In this document: positions 10,460 through 23,040 of the stretch, piece after piece
Numbering within the stretch: the stretch's first letter is position 1
Layout of the letters: the number at the start of each line of letters is the position of its first letter
Origin: Aphelenchoides besseyi
Taxonomy: Eukaryota > Nematoda > Chromadorea > Rhabditida > Aphelenchoididae
NCBI GenBank assembly: GCA_024699855.1
Contig: JAMPIQ010000001.1
Span: forward strand, 16,368,001-16,432,000
Reading direction: 5' to 3'
DNA length: 64,000 nt
The notes under the pieces: model-generated
Database searches by the model: none
What the model was told of the DNA's origin: nothing
What the model saw: only the letters and a program-made list of their open reading frames with translations
Position numbers and translations under genes: made by a program

Positions 10460-10601
10460 TCTGAATTTCTGATCAATTAGACTTCTCGTCGTTTTCTTTC
10501 GATATTTTCGTTTAGATCTTTCGAACTTCTCGACACGAGCGAACAGAAATTATAATCTTTTTTATTCGAGCATTATGTACAGAAAGATGAGATTCTGATG
10601 A

Positions 10602-13600
10602 TCATGCAGCCAATTTGATTCTGTCAGCTGGTCGTTGCTGTGGTGTTCTAACGAATTTTGCGGGCGATGGACGTGACGTGTCGACGAGTGGCGGATTCAA
10701 ACGATAGGTGGGGCCGGTGTCGACTCGATGGCGTAAAATTGACATCAGAATGAATTCTTCGTTGAAAAGCGCTAAAACGAAATGAATCGTCCAATTAGTC
10801 TTCGAACTCACGTATTCGCTTGGCATAGAAATGACCGTAGCTGATGGCATCCGCATCGTTGACGACAATCAAAAACGTTTTGTCGTACTGAAAAGAATGT
10901 GAAATCAAAACAAGTGGCTAATGGTCACATACTCGAATACACTCGGCAATCTTCTTGAACTTTGGTTTCTCTTTTTCGACAACTCCACCGCCGGCTTCGA
11001 TCAAATTGCGTAGAACTTCGTACGATGGCAAGACACTAGGGCTCAGGTGGATTGTCATATCTTCAAAAATCGCTCGTTCACGAGCTCTGTAGATCGTGTT
11101 CAACGCCGAGAATCGGAACTTGCGTTCGTTTTCGGCATCTCGTACGTGGAAATCAAAAGAATCTGAAGGCACAGACACCCGAATTCTCTTACAATTGCTG
11201 TGAACTAACCGACAAAATGAACTCTACTGAAGGAATGGTTAATCCACGCCGGATCGACAACTTCTTTGCCTCGAGCCAATGCTTCCAGAAGCGTCGGTGT
11301 TCGTTTCAAGTTTGTGGTCACAAAGTGCGTACACGCAATGATCGAATCGGCTTCCTGTCCGCCCATAAATCGAACTTTGCGCATCAAAGTTTCTTTCAAA
11401 CTTTGAGGCAAACCGTCGATAAAAATGCGAACGTTCGGAATACGCGAGTTTTCCATTAGAATGCGCGTTGCCGCTTCAATTTGGTCGTCTGTCGGCGCCG
11501 GAAGTGGATCCCTAAACAATCGAGATTACTGCGAATCGTTTTCTCTAACTCACATCAACAGTTTTTTGTGCGGAAAGATCGAAAAGTCTTCGGCGATTTT
11601 CTCTCTCGTTTGAGTTGCTAATCGAATCGCCTCTTCCGTTACAACGATTGGAGCTCTCCAAGGGACTAAAAAGCTGATTACAAAGCGACTCGAGAGCCAG
11701 AAAACTTACTCAGCAGTTTCAACGGAAACTCGGAAATCCTTTCGAGAACATAGGGAGTCGAGTCGACTTGGAATTGCGGATCACCGGGCGGTTTGTGAAT
11801 GTCACGATTGATTTCGTTGATCATTTGAATGTTTCCGAAATACAAACGCATCAACCATCCGTAGTTGAGTATCGGTATCTTCCATTCTCTTGTTTTCTCG
11901 GCTTTTGGTCCTTCGCCACTGAAATCAAATGCAATCAATTAGCATGTTTTTTGACCTACGTTTTTGAGATTAATGCCGCATGCTTTTTGGTCATGTAGTT
12001 TGTGAATCGAGCACCAATAGCTTTGCACATTACGCGAATGCACGCCAACTCTGACTCGTTGAATCCTTCAGCTGTGAGTAACTAAAGAAATTGTTCTTTT
12101 CAATTTTTTAATCACTGGTTTACCTTATCAGTTCCCGGCAATTTGTCCTCGGCCCACGGAGTCGGTAGATGACATGCGCGAGTTGGTGGCTCTAATTTTC
12201 GCTTCTCCAAACACCACGACAACCAATGACTTGTGACCAAACGTTGCGGCAATGTGAAACGCAAAACTTGTTGTCGAATTTTCATTGTCAACGTATCGCA
12301 AAGGATATGTGTGACACGAGATGTCGGAATGGGAGCACCATAGAACGGGACTTGGGGGGGTTCGTGAATTGCGTTCAAGTTGTGTTCCACTTCAGCACCG
12401 TAGTAACGTAAACGAGATTCCAGTTCGTGTTTGTCGTAACCTGCAATCTCAACAATCAACCATCTTATGCGGTCAATCTCACCCTGCAAACTGATGTCCT
12501 CGATTACGAAACAACATCCCGCCAAAAAAGTTTCAGGATTCGTTTGTTGTTGGCCATTGAAGAACTGACCGTAGTATTGAGGTGGCCGCATTCGTGTGGC
12601 CGGTTGAACTCCCGGTATACGTTGCATCATTGCATTGGCGGGATGGATTCCGATTGGTTGAACAGTAGCAATACGTTGCTGTTGGACGGCAGAAGCAGGA
12701 TGTTGAGCGTAGATTGGTGCACCATTTCGTTGGCCGGCAATCAGTGTTCCCGGTGTCGTCGAATGATGCATCATTCGACGTGCGATATCAACTTAACACG
12801 AAGATTATGTTAATATCGTAAAACTTATCAACCAACCGGATTGTTGTTGTGGATGAATTGGTTGCTGTGGAAGCGGTGCTTGTGGTCGTATCAAGGCGTG
12901 ATGTTGGCCAACCGCTGGCATTTGAGCAGCTTGTGCCGGACCAACTAATGGCGGCGATCTCATAATTGGCACCTGTGCGGCGTGGGGAGTTGAATTCTGA
13001 ATTCCAGTGCTACTTGCATGAGCTAAACGTTGCTGTTGTTGAAGTGGTGTACCCGGTGTTTGCGGTCCGTGATCCTGCGGTTGTGACGATGGAGTCGACG
13101 GACACGGTGTTTGAGGTCCCGAACTTTGTTGTTGAGCTCCAAAGCGTACTGAAGAGAAAGTAATGAGTTAAAGCTAAGTTGCATGTTAAGTGGAAATTGA
13201 GCTTCGGGTCACGTTTGCACTCGCAGTCATGTGGGTGGTCGAAGTGGAAGTTTTTCGAACGCTCGGAATTACAAATGACCTTTGATGGAAAACGCGCAAA
13301 ACGTTAGTGGAAAAAAGGAAACCGAACGTTTGAATCAGCGGACTATAGAAGCGCAAAAACAATCTCTCTCATCGCTCCCGAATATTCACGTTGTTGGCTG
13401 ATCGCCCGATTGAGTTTTCAAACGCCAATCGAATCCCAACCCATCGACGGTCGAAATCACGTGTCGACAAAAACAACGATCTTGTGTGAATCAGAAAGCG
13501 AAAAGAAACGATTTTGTGTTTGTAGTCAGTTGAAAAGGCTGCCGATTTTTCACACAAGTTTGCGGGGCCGTTCAGACGTCGAAACACTCTCGACGGTTTG

Positions 13601-16600
13601 TTTTCGCCCTTAAAACAACCGAATAGTAAGTGGAAACTTGTAAGCGCGAATTGATAACATTTTCGATCAACGCACAGAAAACGGCGGGAGAGAAGAAAAC
13701 AACGACGATAAGAAGCGTTGAGGCGGGGGGAAGTGAGTGTGAAGAACAAACAATCCCGGTAGTTATGTTCTCTGTCCCCAACCACATGCTCGCAGATTCT
13801 TCCGGTTGATCCAATTTAAGCGGATTTGTTGCGACAAAAGTCGTTTTGTATTAAAAAGATTACTCAAAAAAAAGTTGTCTTCCCAATAAAAACGAATCGA
13901 CGTGTGTCAACACGGTGGTCCTTCCAATTGAAAGGAGAACGTTGGGGACGGGAAAAGTGCAAACAATTCGCCAAATTGGTTCGGTTTTTTGCAGCGTTTC
14001 AACGAAGATATCCAAAAACAAATGGATTACTCGTTGGGAATGGTCGTTTAATCCCGGAAACATTCACTCCTTCCTCCCAAATGGAACACCACTTCATTGA
14101 CGCACAAATTGGCAGAACAAAACACCCGTGGCATTTTCTTCTTCCGAAAGTTAATACTTCACGCGAGAAGCCAAAGAAGCGACAATTGAATTCTCCCCTG
14201 TCCAAGTTCGGAGATTAACATGCAATAATTTCTGTTGAACATTTCAAATGCAAACACTCTCGAAACAACAGCGACTAGTGAACCAAAAGAATTCGAAAGG
14301 AACAAAAACGTTTCTTTCTTTTTGTATCATGAACCCAATGGACACACAAGGCATGAGCGGATGAGTTGCCAACTTTAACAACGGAACTGAATGGAAATTT
14401 TTAATTGGTCCTGAGAAAACGTTCTCACTAATGAGCCGCCAAGAAAAGTGGGATTCCGAAACAGAACCTGAGGCCCCAAAATAAGGACAGATCCATAAAC
14501 ACATGATTGCAAGCACATTAACGTGAAGTGGACAAGCGATGTGACCTTAACAACAAACGTTGAACTAAAAAGTTTCAGTTCGTTCCGTTTGTTTTACACT
14601 CCCGCCTTTTTGCCCCAAGGCGACCGTTTGGTCTTCTGCCGCTCGTCTTCGACGATTGTAATCGAAGATGCATTAAATTTTTAACATTCCCTTTTTATTT
14701 GACATGCATTTGAAGGGTCCGTTAAGGATGAGGAGGGAAAGATGGTCATTAGACTAATGAAAAGGATTGTAGGCGACCAGTTGGAACAAACGTTGCGGCT
14801 CCAAGACTTCAATTCCGAATACAATTCTCGTTTAATTTTTGGCGTAAATCAAACAACTGAAAGGAAAGTGCGCGGGAGATTTTTGCTCGTTTGAGCGAAC
14901 TGTCCGTCTTATTCGCGTCAATTATGATCCCCGACGACTCTCAGCCTCGGTCGAACAATATCAAAAGCCCACTTGTGCTCCTCAATTGTTCACACGGCGT
15001 CCATTGCGGTTATCTTCGGAGGTAACAGGAAATAAATCAAAAACGAAAGATGAAGACACGTGCCAACGACCAGTGCGCTTCAAAGTCGAACGGCGGCACA
15101 TTTGGGTTCTCGCAATTTTTCAATGACCATTTGGTTGCTGCAGTTTTTGCATTGTGACGCAGAAACCGACTTCTTTAAAAGTTGTCTTAATAGAACTGCT
15201 ACAATAATTTCGTTTTGTCTTATCAATAGCGCCACAAAACGAACAAAGATCGGTTGGTGCAGGTCGGGAGAATTCTGTGTCGAAAGAAGTCAATTCGACA
15301 GCTGTGAATACAAATGGCCCATTAGCCAAGAGTATTTGAAACATGTTTTTTTTGGCAAACTCGCTTCTATCCCCAAAAAGTCCAACCAACTCACCGGCCA
15401 TTTTCGTTCGATCACCCGAACCACCGGGTGTATTCGGATGAGTCATCGGTGTGCTCGGCGCTTGAGGCTGTGGTGTGCCCGGATGTACGACGGTCGGTTG
15501 TTGGGCCACGAACGGCGATCTTATAGGCGATGGTTGGCGCTGAAATCTCACACGTTTATTACTTGGCGCTTTCAGTGGACTCATTTTCGAGATCCAAATT
15601 GACGATTCCCGAGTCCCGCCTCCCCCACAAATGCAATTTGCATTTTCGGCTCCACTCATAATACCCTCGGAGTTACGCATCGTTGCGCCAAAAACTTAAC
15701 GGTCACCAACAAAGATCGGACCTTTCGTGTCTGTGGACATCTGCACGTTGTCGAAAAGGCTGTTTTAATATTCGACGAGAGCGGGCACATGAATTAAACA
15801 AAATTGGAAATAAACACTTCGAGACTAATAGCCGTGTAATCAGCCCCCACCCTAAACGGATCGTAAACGATCGGAAGCGACAACCTCCGATGTGACCTTT
15901 CGAACGCGCGGCGGGAGGTCGCCAAACGAAAAAAACGAACTTGTTGTTGAAGACGCTGTTGCTGTGGAATGTAATAATGTGGTTGCGGATATTGGCCGGC
16001 AAATTGAGTACCGCCGTTCGTTGGTGTCGTTGAGGAAGTGGCGGGCGTCTGGGGAGTGGATGGAACTGAAAATCCGAAAATTTTTTTTCAAACACGAAAA
16101 TTCGCGTTCAAAATCAAACTCACCAGTCGCCGTTCTCGGATACTGGACCACTGGTTGACGTGGAGTTCGCGGCGGATACATGGTGTTTGGTGGTGGCATT
16201 CCGGTCGGATAACCTGAAAATGTTGCAACGGTTGTCGGGAAGAAAAATCGTGAGGGCCGTCAACTTTCTCTCCTCCCCACCCCTCCACGTTCACTCCGAT
16301 CGAATGGCATCGTTCGGAGCTCATAAAACCGTTTTACGAGCAAAAACAATCAACAAAAACAACAAGTCAACGGTGAGATCAAGTTGCTGTATTGATGAAG
16401 ACGTTTTGGCATTATAAACCATCGAATTAACAACCGCGTTCTGACTGTTTGTACAAACTCTCCACCACTCCTTTTTTCCACTTGAAAACGTGCGTTCAAT
16501 AGCAAAAACCTGAGCAAACAGTTTGCAGTCACAAAGAACGATCAAAAGTGCAGCGAGAAGAAAGCATTTCGAATGTAATTTGATTGTGCTAAGAACTTTT

Positions 16601-18003
16601 GGAACGAACATAACAACCGTTTTGGATTTGGAATTCCAATTTTTTGCTCCAACACCGCCGCCATGACACTCAACGAAAACATGTTGCTAAGGTAAACACC
16701 AAACTTTCGTTTTCGAATACCCGTGAAGAAACACTAATGACGGTTAATTGGAAGTCTATCATTTGGGGTTCAAAACACCCAAAACGACGGCTAATTAGTT
16801 CGCTTCATTTTGAGTTTTCAGCGCAATGTTGTGAAACAATCGAGCTCAGTAGACACCTCGATATTGTCATAGGTTCCCATGAGCTCAAAAATGTGTTGAA
16901 GCGTAATGGCGGGCATCAAAATTCAATTATTCAAAGTGTTTGTTCACGAGTCGAATTTTGGAATTTGAACTGTTGAGAACAAATTGATTACCTTGTTGAA
17001 CGTACGGTACACGCGTAATCATCGGCCGTTGGCCGGTTGCCAGCATTCTCTGACCAGCAGATTGATTCGGATATTGAGGAAGAACCTGGAAAGCGAAATG
17101 AACGAATTCAAAACTTTAAACTCACATTTTGAGGTGGCCATTGTTGCGGACCGTTTGGATAAGAAACATACTGGGACGACACTTGTTGCGGATTCTGACC
17201 GGTAGGTGCTGGATAAGAGGGTGGAAGGCGAACTGGATACGCTGAAGCGGGCGGATACATTGGTGAACTGACTCCTAAACATTCGTTTGTATTCAACTTC
17301 TTTTCGTGAACTTACCCGGATACTGCGGTGGGACTTGCGGATACGGAGAAGATGATGGATTGTTGGATGCAGCCGATGTACTTCGGTTGAAAGGCGATGC
17401 TGGAGGATGATTGGAATGTGGACCTTAAAATGCGAACTTCCGACTTTCAATTGCATTTCCAACTTACTCATCATGTGCTGTTGAACCAGCGGTTTCGTCG
17501 GCGAACTACCGGACTGATACATCGATGTGCGCGGCGTATTGAAGTCGTAATTGTGCGTCGTTGAATTCGGTTGTTGTTGTTGAGATGGTGGACGTGCTGT
17601 TTGAAAAGGACTGTTCATTTCAACGCTTCCTGGAAAATAAAAAAGGTGATGCAATGGTAAAAGAGAAGGAACCACGTGTTTGTGGCGATCAATTTTTGAT
17701 TAACGAGCTCATCAACGAAGTAAAAAATTTTCTCGGCGTTTCACACACGCACCTGTGGATGAGCGTTGATTGACTATCGAGTGTGGAGATCCAACACTCG
17801 CGGGCGAAGCGGTTTGATTCGCTGTCTGTGATGTCCATTGATGCTGAAAACGGGAATCAATGCGAATTGCAAACGAATTCACTCACCGGCATTTGATGTC
17901 CAATCGTCGATGAAGCTGTGGACTGTGGGGTCTGTTTGTCGACGACCATATCGCGCAGTCGATGCGGATCCAACGGTTCCAGGGGACTTAGCGGTTGATC
18001 CAT
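10602..18003 (-). CDS. PTIP/PAXIP1-like protein with four BRCT domains
   Basis: The C-terminal half (12774 to 10602) holds four BRCT modules that follow human PTIP BRCT3-6 in order: AGCCFVIEDIS with THILCD and SHWLSWCLEKRK; EWKIPILNYGWL; RIFIDGLPQ with THFVTTNLKRTPTLLEAL and DPAWINHSF; and FHVRDAENERKF through FNEEFILMSIL. PTIP recruits H3K4 methyltransferase and acts at DNA breaks. Exons from the ATG at 18003 (MDQPLSPLEPLDPHRLRDM) down to about 12800 encode Gln/Pro/Tyr-rich disordered sequence, comparable to the Gln-rich middle of PTIP. The N-terminal BRCT pair of vertebrate PTIP is not seen. Joining front and back halves requires one intron of about 2.2 kb (15395-13155), unusually long here, so two genes remain possible. 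The BRCT part is secure; the front is inferred. Confidence 0.7.
13160..15395. other. Long non-coding stretch inside the PTIP-like gene
   Basis: Frames up to 138 codons occur on both strands but none resembles a domain or continues the Gln/Pro-rich style of the exons on either side (exon ending about 13150 and exon about 15540-15396). Read as a large intron, or as the gap between two genes. Confidence 0.4.
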
Positions 18004-18446
18004 GATCGTTCTTGATTGGCCGTTTAAATCAAAATAAAAACATTGAAAGTATAAGAAATAAAAGCAAGTTGAACTGAAACGCTTTAAGATTATTCAGAAG
18101 CCAAAAAACAACGATAAAACCAGCGATTTCCTCGAAAATATTCGATTTGAAATCAAAAACACGCAGAAAAATGTGAACGAAAGTTCGATGTTCGAAGACG
18201 ATGAAAACTGGAAAACGAAGAATCGAAATTGACTGATCGAGTAGCCACCTTTTCTACGTTAAACGTTGTTTTTGAACTCTTCAGCCTTAGGTTTTTACTT
18301 GGACAGGAAAATGGAAAAGCTGTTGGATTGGTTGGTGCGTCCTTTTCGCTTCGTTTCCATTGCGCCAGAACTAACCGATGGGTCGAGTCGTACCACAGGG
18401 CTCCTGCGATTTGCTTTCAGTTTCGGTTCTACGTGTTTATTCGAAT
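18004..18446. other. Spacer between nuclear receptor and PTIP-like gene
   Basis: Upstream DNA of the PTIP-like gene and 3' region of the receptor gene, both on the minus strand. Two overlapping plus-strand frames of 78 and 87 codons show no domain and are taken as chance. Confidence 0.4.
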
Positions 18447-19825
18447 TCATTTACAAACTTCGTGAATACGTGAGACTGAGTATTGGGAGAAGAAGGTTTT
18501 TCGAATGGTCTCCTGATCGACACTCGTGAATGCGGGAAACAACAGAACGGCACGAGCGAATCGAGACTTTGCGACGTTCGAGTTCGATTGCATCGCTGTG
18601 GTTGAACTGAAAATGCTTTCGGCCAAGTTCAATAGATATTGCTCTTGGATTTCTCGGATTGCCGTCGATTGTTGGAGTCCGGGTAACTCTAAACGAAAGC
18701 AAATTGTGTTTATGTGATGAGTCAAAATACCACAACGCAAAGCCAAAACACAACTAAAGATCCATTGCTCAATTGGGTTCAATTTCAATGTTTGAAGATT
18801 GTCGGAGATTATCGTGATTGCAGACGGGAGATTAAAGTCTGAAAGGTCGTCGAATTTGTACATCGATAGTCGACTGACCTCCGAGTTTGCGTCCGAACTG
18901 GCAAACAAAATGGAAAAGAAAAAGAACGTGCCATGAGCTTCGTGCCAAGGTTTGACGATCGTCAGCATTCAATTGACTCAATGGTGGAAACTGGAGAGTC
19001 CACTGGAGAAGTGAGGACAAAAACGGCATCCAGTCCTGACTGTTAAGTGAATCGGAACGACGAGCTGCCGACTGTGTTGGATTAGTCAAGTTTTTCACCG
19101 TAAAATCGGAACCTAAAACTACGCAGTCGATTACTACAAGCTGTTAAATTTAGATTTACGTTTTGGTTTTACTTCGACCACCGATTCACTGGGAACAATC
19201 GACGGCACAACAACCATTGAGTAAGGTAAACTAGAAATAATGTAATCAATGGAAGTGAATAAGCCAACTTGCCGTGTTGAATCATTGCGAAACAATCCGG
19301 TTTGATTCGATGGAAACGACGAGAAGCTGGTAGTTGAAGAGCAACGCGATGGATTGGTTGAAAGTTTCGGGAAAACGGAACGCTCATTTTGAACTGCTAA
19401 AATTGTGACATAAGCTCGTGAAAAAACAACAACCTTACCATTTCGATTCATACAAACAGCCAAGCATTTCTTGAAGCGACACGATTGACTGAAAAAGAAC
19501 TGTGGATTTGAAAGTAAAAACAAAAGATACCATTGATTTCTTCGTGCAACATCCACCACACACTGACCACCTTCTTTGCATTCGTATTGGAGATTTCGAC
19601 GAATCGAACGCTTGAAGAAGCCACGACAACCGTCACACGATCGAACCCCGTAATGTCGACCTTCAGAATCGTTTTTAGTATCACAGTTCGAGAGAACTCA
19701 CCGCTCGCACGATCTCCACAAACTCTGCAGATCATTTCGATTGGCGTACCGGCCGAACAGAACGACGACAAAGCGACCGTCGGTACAGTTGTAGATACCG
19801 TAGATAGTTGGGAGGGTGAAGTCAT
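18447..19825 (-). CDS. Nuclear hormone receptor, NR2E-like (tailless/DSF/PNR group)
   Basis: The ATG is at 19825. Residues from about 32 form a C4 DNA-binding domain spread over four exons: [10 protein letters not shown], then [45 protein letters not shown], and [10 protein letters not shown]. The P-box CDGCRG and the [10 protein letters not shown] stretch are closest to dissatisfaction/tailless-type receptors. The ligand-binding domain follows with [14 protein letters not shown] and a helix 5 motif of the SWHVLFLF type, ending in RIHEVCK at 18447. A sequence-specific transcription factor; NR2E members work mainly in nervous-system development. It is divergent from the short gene at 19974, with about 150 bp between the starts, so the two may share a promoter. 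Confidence 0.85.
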
Positions 19826-19973
19826 TTAGACCAACCGATCCAGCAGTCCAACTAGCCGACTTCTTTTCATGTCCATTGCTTTTTAAGCGCCAGAAGGCCG
19901 TTGAACGAGCAGCGGAGAGGCGTGGAAAAATGGTCGAGAGTAAAGTGATCGTGCAAAAACATCCGACCGTAGC

Positions 19974-20455
19974 ATGGCGCTGACGCCCATTCCGACAATT
20001 TTGAAGCGTGTGAACAATCGTCACAGAAGTGCCAAGAAATTTTTTCGACCCAAAAGTCAGCGCTGGGAGCTGTTGCGGCGAATGGCTAATGAGTTGACGG
20101 TCAGTGAGTCGATTTCGTCGAAGAATCGGATTTCACACCACAAAGTCGCAGCAACGATTTTGGTCGAAACAAAAACCGTCGCACGTTCTCACGCCTTTCC
20201 GACACGCCGCAGTTCGAAAACCGTGGAGTTAAAGTGGAAAATTTTCGAAACCAAAAGTTTAGAATCGTTTATTCAACGAACAAGCCATCTCTCAAGGATT
20301 GTATGTGTAGTTGCCCGCGGCCATTAGGTAAAGATATCGACCTTGTTGAGACCAACTGTTACTGTAAAGTCCCGAATCACCACGAATGGCGTGACGAAGC
20401 CAAATGTCCTCGTTATCTAAAGACGCGAATTGATATGATCAAGAGCATGCAATGA
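19974..20455 (+). CDS. Small unknown gene
   Basis: An ATG at 19974 opens a very basic segment (NRHRSAKKFFRPKSQRWELL), and a second coding-like frame ends at 20455 with four or more cysteines (CMCSCPRPLG, CYCKVPNHHEW). The reading frame changes between the two parts, and I could not find a splice pair that joins them cleanly (donor candidate near 20103, acceptor near 20149), so the exon structure is unresolved. The basic N-terminus faintly resembles ribosomal protein bL17, but the rest does not support it. The gene lies between two minus-strand genes and converges on the secreted-protein gene ending at 20537. Confidence 0.35.
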
Positions 20456-20536
20456 AGCTCACCGTTGTGAACGTATATAAACGCGGGGAAGTAGTGCAAA
20501 ATGGTTGGCAGAGTGCGAGAAACGTAATCGGGAATA

Positions 20537-22546
20537 TCAGCTGGAGACATGTAGCCGAGTTTGCTGCAATTCAACAGCTACGATTGTGAGACACAAAAGG
20601 ACAAACTCTAAGATTGGTTTATAGAAGTATTCTTGCGTAAACAGTTCGTTCAGAGCGGACATTTCGTTGTTTAAAAAAGAAACGTGTCGCGTAACATAAG
20701 CACAATAAAACCTGGTATCGTCGCAAATTGGCATCAACGCTTCGCCATCTGGAGCTAAATTGACAATGATTGGCGTTATAGAACTATCTCTTAAGATCAC
20801 TAGTACACTGATCGAATATCTGAATGCAATGCTTGAGAGACTACTTGAAAATGACTTACTCAGTAGGAACAATGGCCGTGATGTTATAATGAATGTAGTC
20901 GGCAAGAAGCTGCACCTCCTCTTTCTGAATTCCCAAATCCTCCCGTCGATTTAGAATACGTTTAACCATTTCGGTAACTTTTTTTTTGAAAATATCGTTC
21001 TTGAAACAACCACAGCATTTGTTGCTTTCACTGAACTTACATAAACACCAACGAAAAATTGTTGCATTTGGTTTACAACTTCAGCTTGTCGATTCATCGT
21101 TGTCTCAACAAAATTTTGAACTGTCGCATCGTCTGTTGGATCCGGATACGAGTAAACGGAAGCACACATCACCGATGCGGTTGTCTGAAATAGTGAGTTC
21201 TTGTTTCCCGATTATGATCTTACAATGCTGATTGAATCTTGAAGCAAAATCTTCACGACATCACAGGTTCTTTGATAGTTGTATGAGTAAACTCGTAGAA
21301 GAACTTGCAGAAAACACTCTCTAAAACCATACGGTGCAATTACTACAGATTGTTTTTACCCGGGACCGGTTACTTCCGGTGGCAAAAACTTTTGAATATA
21401 GATGTCAGCTTCCTCTTCGCTGTTAAAATATTTCTCTGAAGCCAACGATAAACTTGCTAATTGTTTTCATCTCTTACGCTCGGCTTTAATTTGGTCGATG
21501 ATCTCTTGGGTTTTCTTGTAAACTGCTTCTGGAGGTTTCAGCTGATGAAATTGACCAAAAAGATCTGAACACTACGACTTAGTGAACAAATCACGACAAA
21601 CCGTTTCTAGTTTTCGAGCCCCCAAACGCTCCGTGAATTCGCGTTTTGGTGAAATCCAAGAGCGCAATAACCATGAGTTCGGTTTCAATGTAATCCGAAC
21701 TCATCACCGACATATCACACGACATCACGATGTTGGATTCCTTCACGAGATCCGCAATTTTGTTTTGTTCGTAGCAATAAGACTTCAGAGCAATTGCGTT
21801 TGCTTTTCGCTCTTCAGCACTTTGATTCTTTAACATCGCTGGAATGGCCGTTTCGTACGGATCACGTAACGGTTCACGAACTTTCTTGAACACGGTCAAC
21901 ATGCACTCAAATCGCAAAACCTACCTTCACATATTCATCCCATTTTGCGGTCACTACCATTTGATCCATCTTAGTCTCCAGATTCTTGATCATATCTTCT
22001 ACAAGACTGAATTCGTTTTTCAAAAATTGGCTCATGTTATGCAACTGGTCGAGAATATCTTTTCCAACCTAAACAGCTTTAAGAGTTGTTTTAAGCGAAA
22101 GCTGACCGTGTTGTTGGTAATTGCATCACTAGTTGAAACTCCGGTTTTTGAAGCGATCTCCTTTCCATTACCCGTAAACTTCTGATACGCATCATAAGCC
22201 TAAAACTTGAAGTTGAACGAGCTTGTATGGTATTTAAGTACCTTGGTTGCTAAATCAACGACCTCTCTGAAATGATAATAATAAGGTTTTTAGCAGTGAA
22301 TTTTAACGTACACGACTAATTTCACTCCAGCGGTTATCATTGCGATATAGGCTGTGATTGAAACGGGATCAACGAATAGAGACTGGAGTTGAAATTCAGC
22401 TGTAGCATTGAATGTCTTGTTATGTTCATGAGCTTCAAATGTTCTTCGATTCCTTTACGAGATGCAAACTCACTACTCGGCATATAAACCGCCAAAACGA
22501 TTGTCATCCACGCTACAAAAATAAACGAACTGGCAACTAAGTTCAT
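20537..22546 (-). CDS. Secreted helical protein of unknown family
   Basis: The ATG at 22546 opens a signal peptide (MNLVASSFIFVAWMTIVLAVY). About ten short exons follow, mostly helical and charged. Recognisable blocks are TVGKDILDQLHNMSQFLKNE, KWDEYVKVLRFECMLTVFKK, FLPPEVTGPGECFLQVLL and a block with two Cys near CDDTRFYCAY. The last exon ends in a hydrophobic stretch (ILEFVLLCLTIVAVEL) and a stop at 20537; an alternative splice at about 20565 would remove that stretch. The protein looks like a secreted or GPI/tail-anchored helical bundle with conserved cysteines, but I do not recognise the family. No function is proposed. Confidence 0.55.
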
Positions 22547-23040
22547 AGTTGCAACTTAAAACTAACAAGACTACAATAGATCTGTCGAGTATTTATAATG
22601 AAGACGGTGATTAGATGATCATAATCTTTTTATCGTTTTTGAATTGTTTGGATGCTCTTGGTAGTGAATTGGTGATTTATGAACAATATACTAAGCAGTT
22701 AAGTCGTAAAATTTTTATTGATCATCTTAAATTTATTGGTAGATAAAATCTTTGGAGACTAAAATATCGAGTTAGGTGTCATTACAGCAATACTTCTGTG
22801 TTCTATAACATCAAAAATTGACCTTTCAAACAAAGAGCTTCAACTTTTAGATCCGAGTTATCACGCTCTTGCTGCCAATAATTTGATCAAACAAATGCCA
22901 ATTCAACGACAAGATCTTCATGACGGCTACTGCGCGATGCTACAATTTTTATCTTATCAATAAGATTTGTTTTGTGGTATTAATCCTGACCATAAGATGT
23001 TTTTGCCAGTCTTTTCATAACAACTACACAGGTTGTGAAC
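22547..23040. other. AT-rich intergenic spacer
   Basis: Lies between divergent genes (minus start at 22546, plus start at 23041). No coding or RNA signal seen; probably promoters of both. Confidence 0.45.

Noticed and set aside
13369..13785. 138-codon minus frame in the long PTIP gap
   Set aside because: No domain, no convincing splice sites and unlike the neighbouring Gln/Pro-rich exons.
15060..15602. 180-codon plus frame inside the PTIP-like gene
   Set aside because: Opposite to a Pro-rich exon with good splice sites; residue mix is typical of a shadow frame.
19974..20100. Resemblance of a basic N-terminus to ribosomal protein bL17
   Set aside because: Only about nine scattered identities, and the following exons do not continue the similarity.
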